Shown: one piece after another, positions 5,883 through 7,126 of the stretch
How the letters are laid out: the number at the start of each line of letters is the position of its first letter
Position numbering within the stretch: the first letter of the stretch is position 1
Assembly (NCBI GenBank): GCA_945622055.1
Contig: CALZBV010000129.1
Span: forward strand, 1-7,126
DNA from: an uncultured Clostridia bacterium
Lineage (GTDB): Bacteria > Bacillota > Clostridia > Lachnospirales > Lachnospiraceae
Length of the DNA: 7,126 nt
Direction: 5' to 3'
Program-made: the position numbers and the translations under genes
Notes under the pieces: model-generated
Told to the model about the DNA's origin: nothing
What the model saw: the letters and a program-made list of their open reading frames with translations, nothing else
Database searches by the model: none

Positions 5883-6392
5883 ATGTCTGAGGCAGAGAAT
5901 ACAAAGCTTTCACTTTATGAGAAGAAGACTCCTGCTGTGCGGGAGAAAGGGAGACAGTTTCCGGATACGATGAGTGATGCGGTTTGCAAAAAGCTCATCC
6001 GGGTGGCAATGGATTACCGAAAGAGAGCATACGCTCCGTATTCCGGCTTTTCGGTTGGTGCTGCACTGCTTACCTCCGATAATGAGATTTTCGGCGGCTG
6101 CAACATCGAAAATGCTGCCTTTTCACCGACCAACTGTGCGGAACGTACCGCTTTTTTTAAGGCAGTCAGCGAAGGAAAACGGAGCTTTTTCGGAATCGCC
6201 ATTGTTGGCGGCAGAGGCGAGGAGGTGCAGGATTTTTGCGCTCCGTGCGGTGTCTGCCGTCAGGTGATGATGGAATTTTGCAATCCCAAGAACTTTTTAA
6301 TTGTCCTTGCACGTTCGGAACAGGACTATCTGGTTTATACGCTGGAGGAACTGATGCCGTTCGGGTTCTCGGGACAGAGTCTGAAGGAATAA
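5883..6392 (+). CDS. cdd: cytidine deaminase, tetrameric zinc class, with N-terminal extension
   Basis: The enzyme hydrolyses cytidine and deoxycytidine to uridine and deoxyuridine plus ammonia. The catalytic fold begins near residue 33 (KKLIRVAMDYRKRAYAPYS) and shows FSVGAALL, GCNIENAAFSPTNCAERTA and CAPCGVCRQ. Zinc ligands are C85, C122 and C125, and E87 is the proton-shuttling glutamate; the three-cysteine pattern identifies the homotetrameric class. The protein has 169 residues against the usual 130-140. The excess is a charged, probably unstructured N-terminal extension of about 30 residues, rich in K and E. The end (EELMPFGFSGQSL) is typical. It follows deoC by 27 bp and completes a nucleoside-breakdown cluster: its product would be passed to a pyrimidine or uridine phosphorylase not seen here. 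Function is secure; the start is less so. Confidence 0.95.
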   Translation: MSEAENTKLSLYEKKTPAVREKGRQFPDTMSDAVCKKLIRVAMDYRKRAYAPYSGFSVGAALLTSDNEIFGGCNIENAAFSPTNCAERTAFFKAVSEGKRSFFGIAIVGGRGEEVQDFCAPCGVCRQVMMEFCNPKNFLIVLARSEQDYLVYTLEELMPFGFSGQSLKE

Positions 6393-6402
6393 AATAGAAA
6401 TA

Positions 6403-6450
6403 ATTCCGTTTGGCGCAAGCAGATGGAAGGCAGGCACGCCAAACAGGAAT
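6403..6450 (+). promoter_or_regulatory. leader hairpin before hslO that covers a Shine-Dalgarno sequence
   Basis: ATTCC-GTTTGGCG (6403-6415) pairs with CGCCAAAC-A-GGAAT (6437-6450): 8 bp, a one-base bulge (A6445), then 5 bp, around a 21-nt loop. The distal arm contains AGGAA (6445-6449), the ribosome site 7 nt before the in-frame ATG at 6457, and ends 8 nt before the GGAG used by ATG 6469. No T run follows, so it does not look like a terminator. It may control translation of hslO, for example by melting, but this is inference. Confidence 0.5.
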
Positions 6451-6468
6451 GGAAAAATGGAGTTTGAA

Positions 6469-7126
6469 ATGAGCAGTTCAGAAGATTATATTATTCGTGC
6501 AAGTGCTGCAGACGGGCAGATTCGTGCGTTTGCTGCAACAACCAGACATCTCGTGGAGAAGGCCAGACAGATTCACAATACGAGTCCGGTCGTTACGGCT
6601 GCGTTGGGACGATTGCTGACCGGAGCAGCCATGATGGGCAGTATGATGAAGGGCAGGGCAGATGTGCTGACCGTGCAGCTTTTGGGAGATGGGCCTGCAG
6701 GGACGATTACGGTTACGGCTGATTCGTTGGCACGCGTAAAGGGCTGTGTTGCGCATCCGGAGGCAATGCTTCCGGCAAGAGCGGACGGAAAGCTGGATGT
6801 TGGCGGAATTGTCGGGCAGGGAACGCTTCGTGTCATTAAGGACCTGGGACTCAAGGAGCCGTATGTAGGTGAAATTGAGCTGATTTCCGGGGAGGTGGCA
6901 GAGGACTTAACGTATTATTTTGCTGCTTCAGAGCAGGTACCGTCTTCGGTTGCGCTCGGCGTACTGATGAACCGGGACAATACAGTGGCAGAAGCCGGCG
7001 GTTTTATTATCCAGCTGATGCCAAATGCCGGTGAAGAAGTGATTTCCCACCTGGAGCAGAAGCTTACGGAGGTGACGGCAAATTCAGGTCTTTTGGCAGA
7101 GGGGCTGACACCGGCGGAGAATCTTC
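6469..7126 (+). CDS. hslO: Hsp33 redox-regulated chaperone, N-terminal 219 residues (3' end outside window)
   Basis: Hsp33 is a cytosolic holdase switched on by oxidative unfolding; it protects proteins from aggregation during oxidative and heat stress. The frame stays open to the right edge with no stop. Recognisable family stretches are DYIIRASAADGQIRAFAATT, SPVVTAALGRLLTGAAMMGS, TVQLLGDGPAGTITVTAD, VKGCVAHPEA, GTLRVIKDLGLKEPYVG, YYFAASEQVPSSVALGVLM and GGFIIQLMP. The full protein is usually about 290 residues, so the C-terminal zinc switch (CxC and CxxC) lies beyond the window and cannot be checked. ATG 6469 is preferred because GGAG (6459-6462) is 6 nt upstream and family members begin close to this point. 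An in-frame ATG at 6457 would add MEFE. The gene follows cdd by 76 bp and may be read from the same transcript, since no good promoter is visible in the gap. Confidence 0.95.
   Translation, partial: MSSSEDYIIRASAADGQIRAFAATTRHLVEKARQIHNTSPVVTAALGRLLTGAAMMGSMMKGRADVLTVQLLGDGPAGTITVTADSLARVKGCVAHPEAMLPARADGKLDVGGIVGQGTLRVIKDLGLKEPYVGEIELISGEVAEDLTYYFAASEQVPSSVALGVLMNRDNTVAEAGGFIIQLMPNAGEEVISHLEQKLTEVTANSGLLAEGLTPAENL

Noticed and set aside
6367..6395. Promoter for hslO inside the end of cdd (TAAAAT at 6390-6395)
   Set aside because: The position 17 bp upstream reads TCTCGG, with no resemblance to a -35 box and no extended -10.
6403..6450. Terminator after cdd
   Set aside because: The hairpin is followed by GGAAAAATGG, not a T run, and a ribosome site lies within it; a leader element fits better.
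6478..6854. Minus-strand open frames over hslO
   Set aside because: Hsp33 is clearly encoded on the plus strand here; the reverse frames are low-complexity shadows.

Overview
The window looks like chromosomal DNA from a Gram-positive anaerobe of the Clostridia, most likely a Lachnospiraceae-type gut bacterium. The reasons are moderate GC by eye, strong AGGAG/GGAGG ribosome sites, sigma-A-like promoters, and the style of the DeoD, DeoC and tetrameric cytidine deaminase proteins. This is an inference from family resemblance; no marker gene in the window fixes the taxon. I see no insertion sequence, tRNA, rRNA, CRISPR array or prophage gene.

Left part (1-2040): the window opens in the C-terminal end of a membrane-anchored protein that resembles the DUF4129 tail of transglutaminase-like proteins. 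A promoter at 393-421 then leads into a 461-residue response regulator (517-1902) with a receiver domain, a canonical GGDEF diguanylate cyclase domain and a third domain that reads as a degenerate GGDEF domain. The catalytic GGDEF domain lacks the arginine of the RxxD inhibitory site, whereas the degenerate domain carries RxxD at the equivalent position.

Middle (2040-4384): a convergent minus-strand gene (2040-4118) encodes a 692-residue PAS-PAS-GGDEF(SGDEF)-EAL protein whose EAL catalytic residues all look intact, so it is probably a cyclic di-GMP phosphodiesterase. The two cyclic di-GMP genes share one strong bidirectional terminator (1934-1979). The 266-bp region 4119-4384 carries divergent promoters, one for the EAL gene and one for deoD, plus a small palindrome and a near-perfect 12-bp repeat that could be regulator sites.

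Right part (4385-7126): deoD, deoC and cdd form a tight nucleoside-catabolism cluster. Cdd deaminates (deoxy)cytidine, DeoD releases purine base and (deoxy)ribose 1-phosphate, and DeoC splits deoxyribose 5-phosphate to acetaldehyde and glyceraldehyde 3-phosphate. Phosphopentomutase, a pyrimidine nucleoside phosphorylase and a nucleoside transporter, which would complete the route, are not in the window. The cluster is followed by hslO (Hsp33), cut by the right edge. Its leader can fold into a hairpin that covers a Shine-Dalgarno sequence.

The most unusual points are the split of catalytic and inhibitory-site motifs between the two GGDEF-like domains of the response regulator, and the SD-covering hairpin before hslO. 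Both need computation or experiment to confirm.
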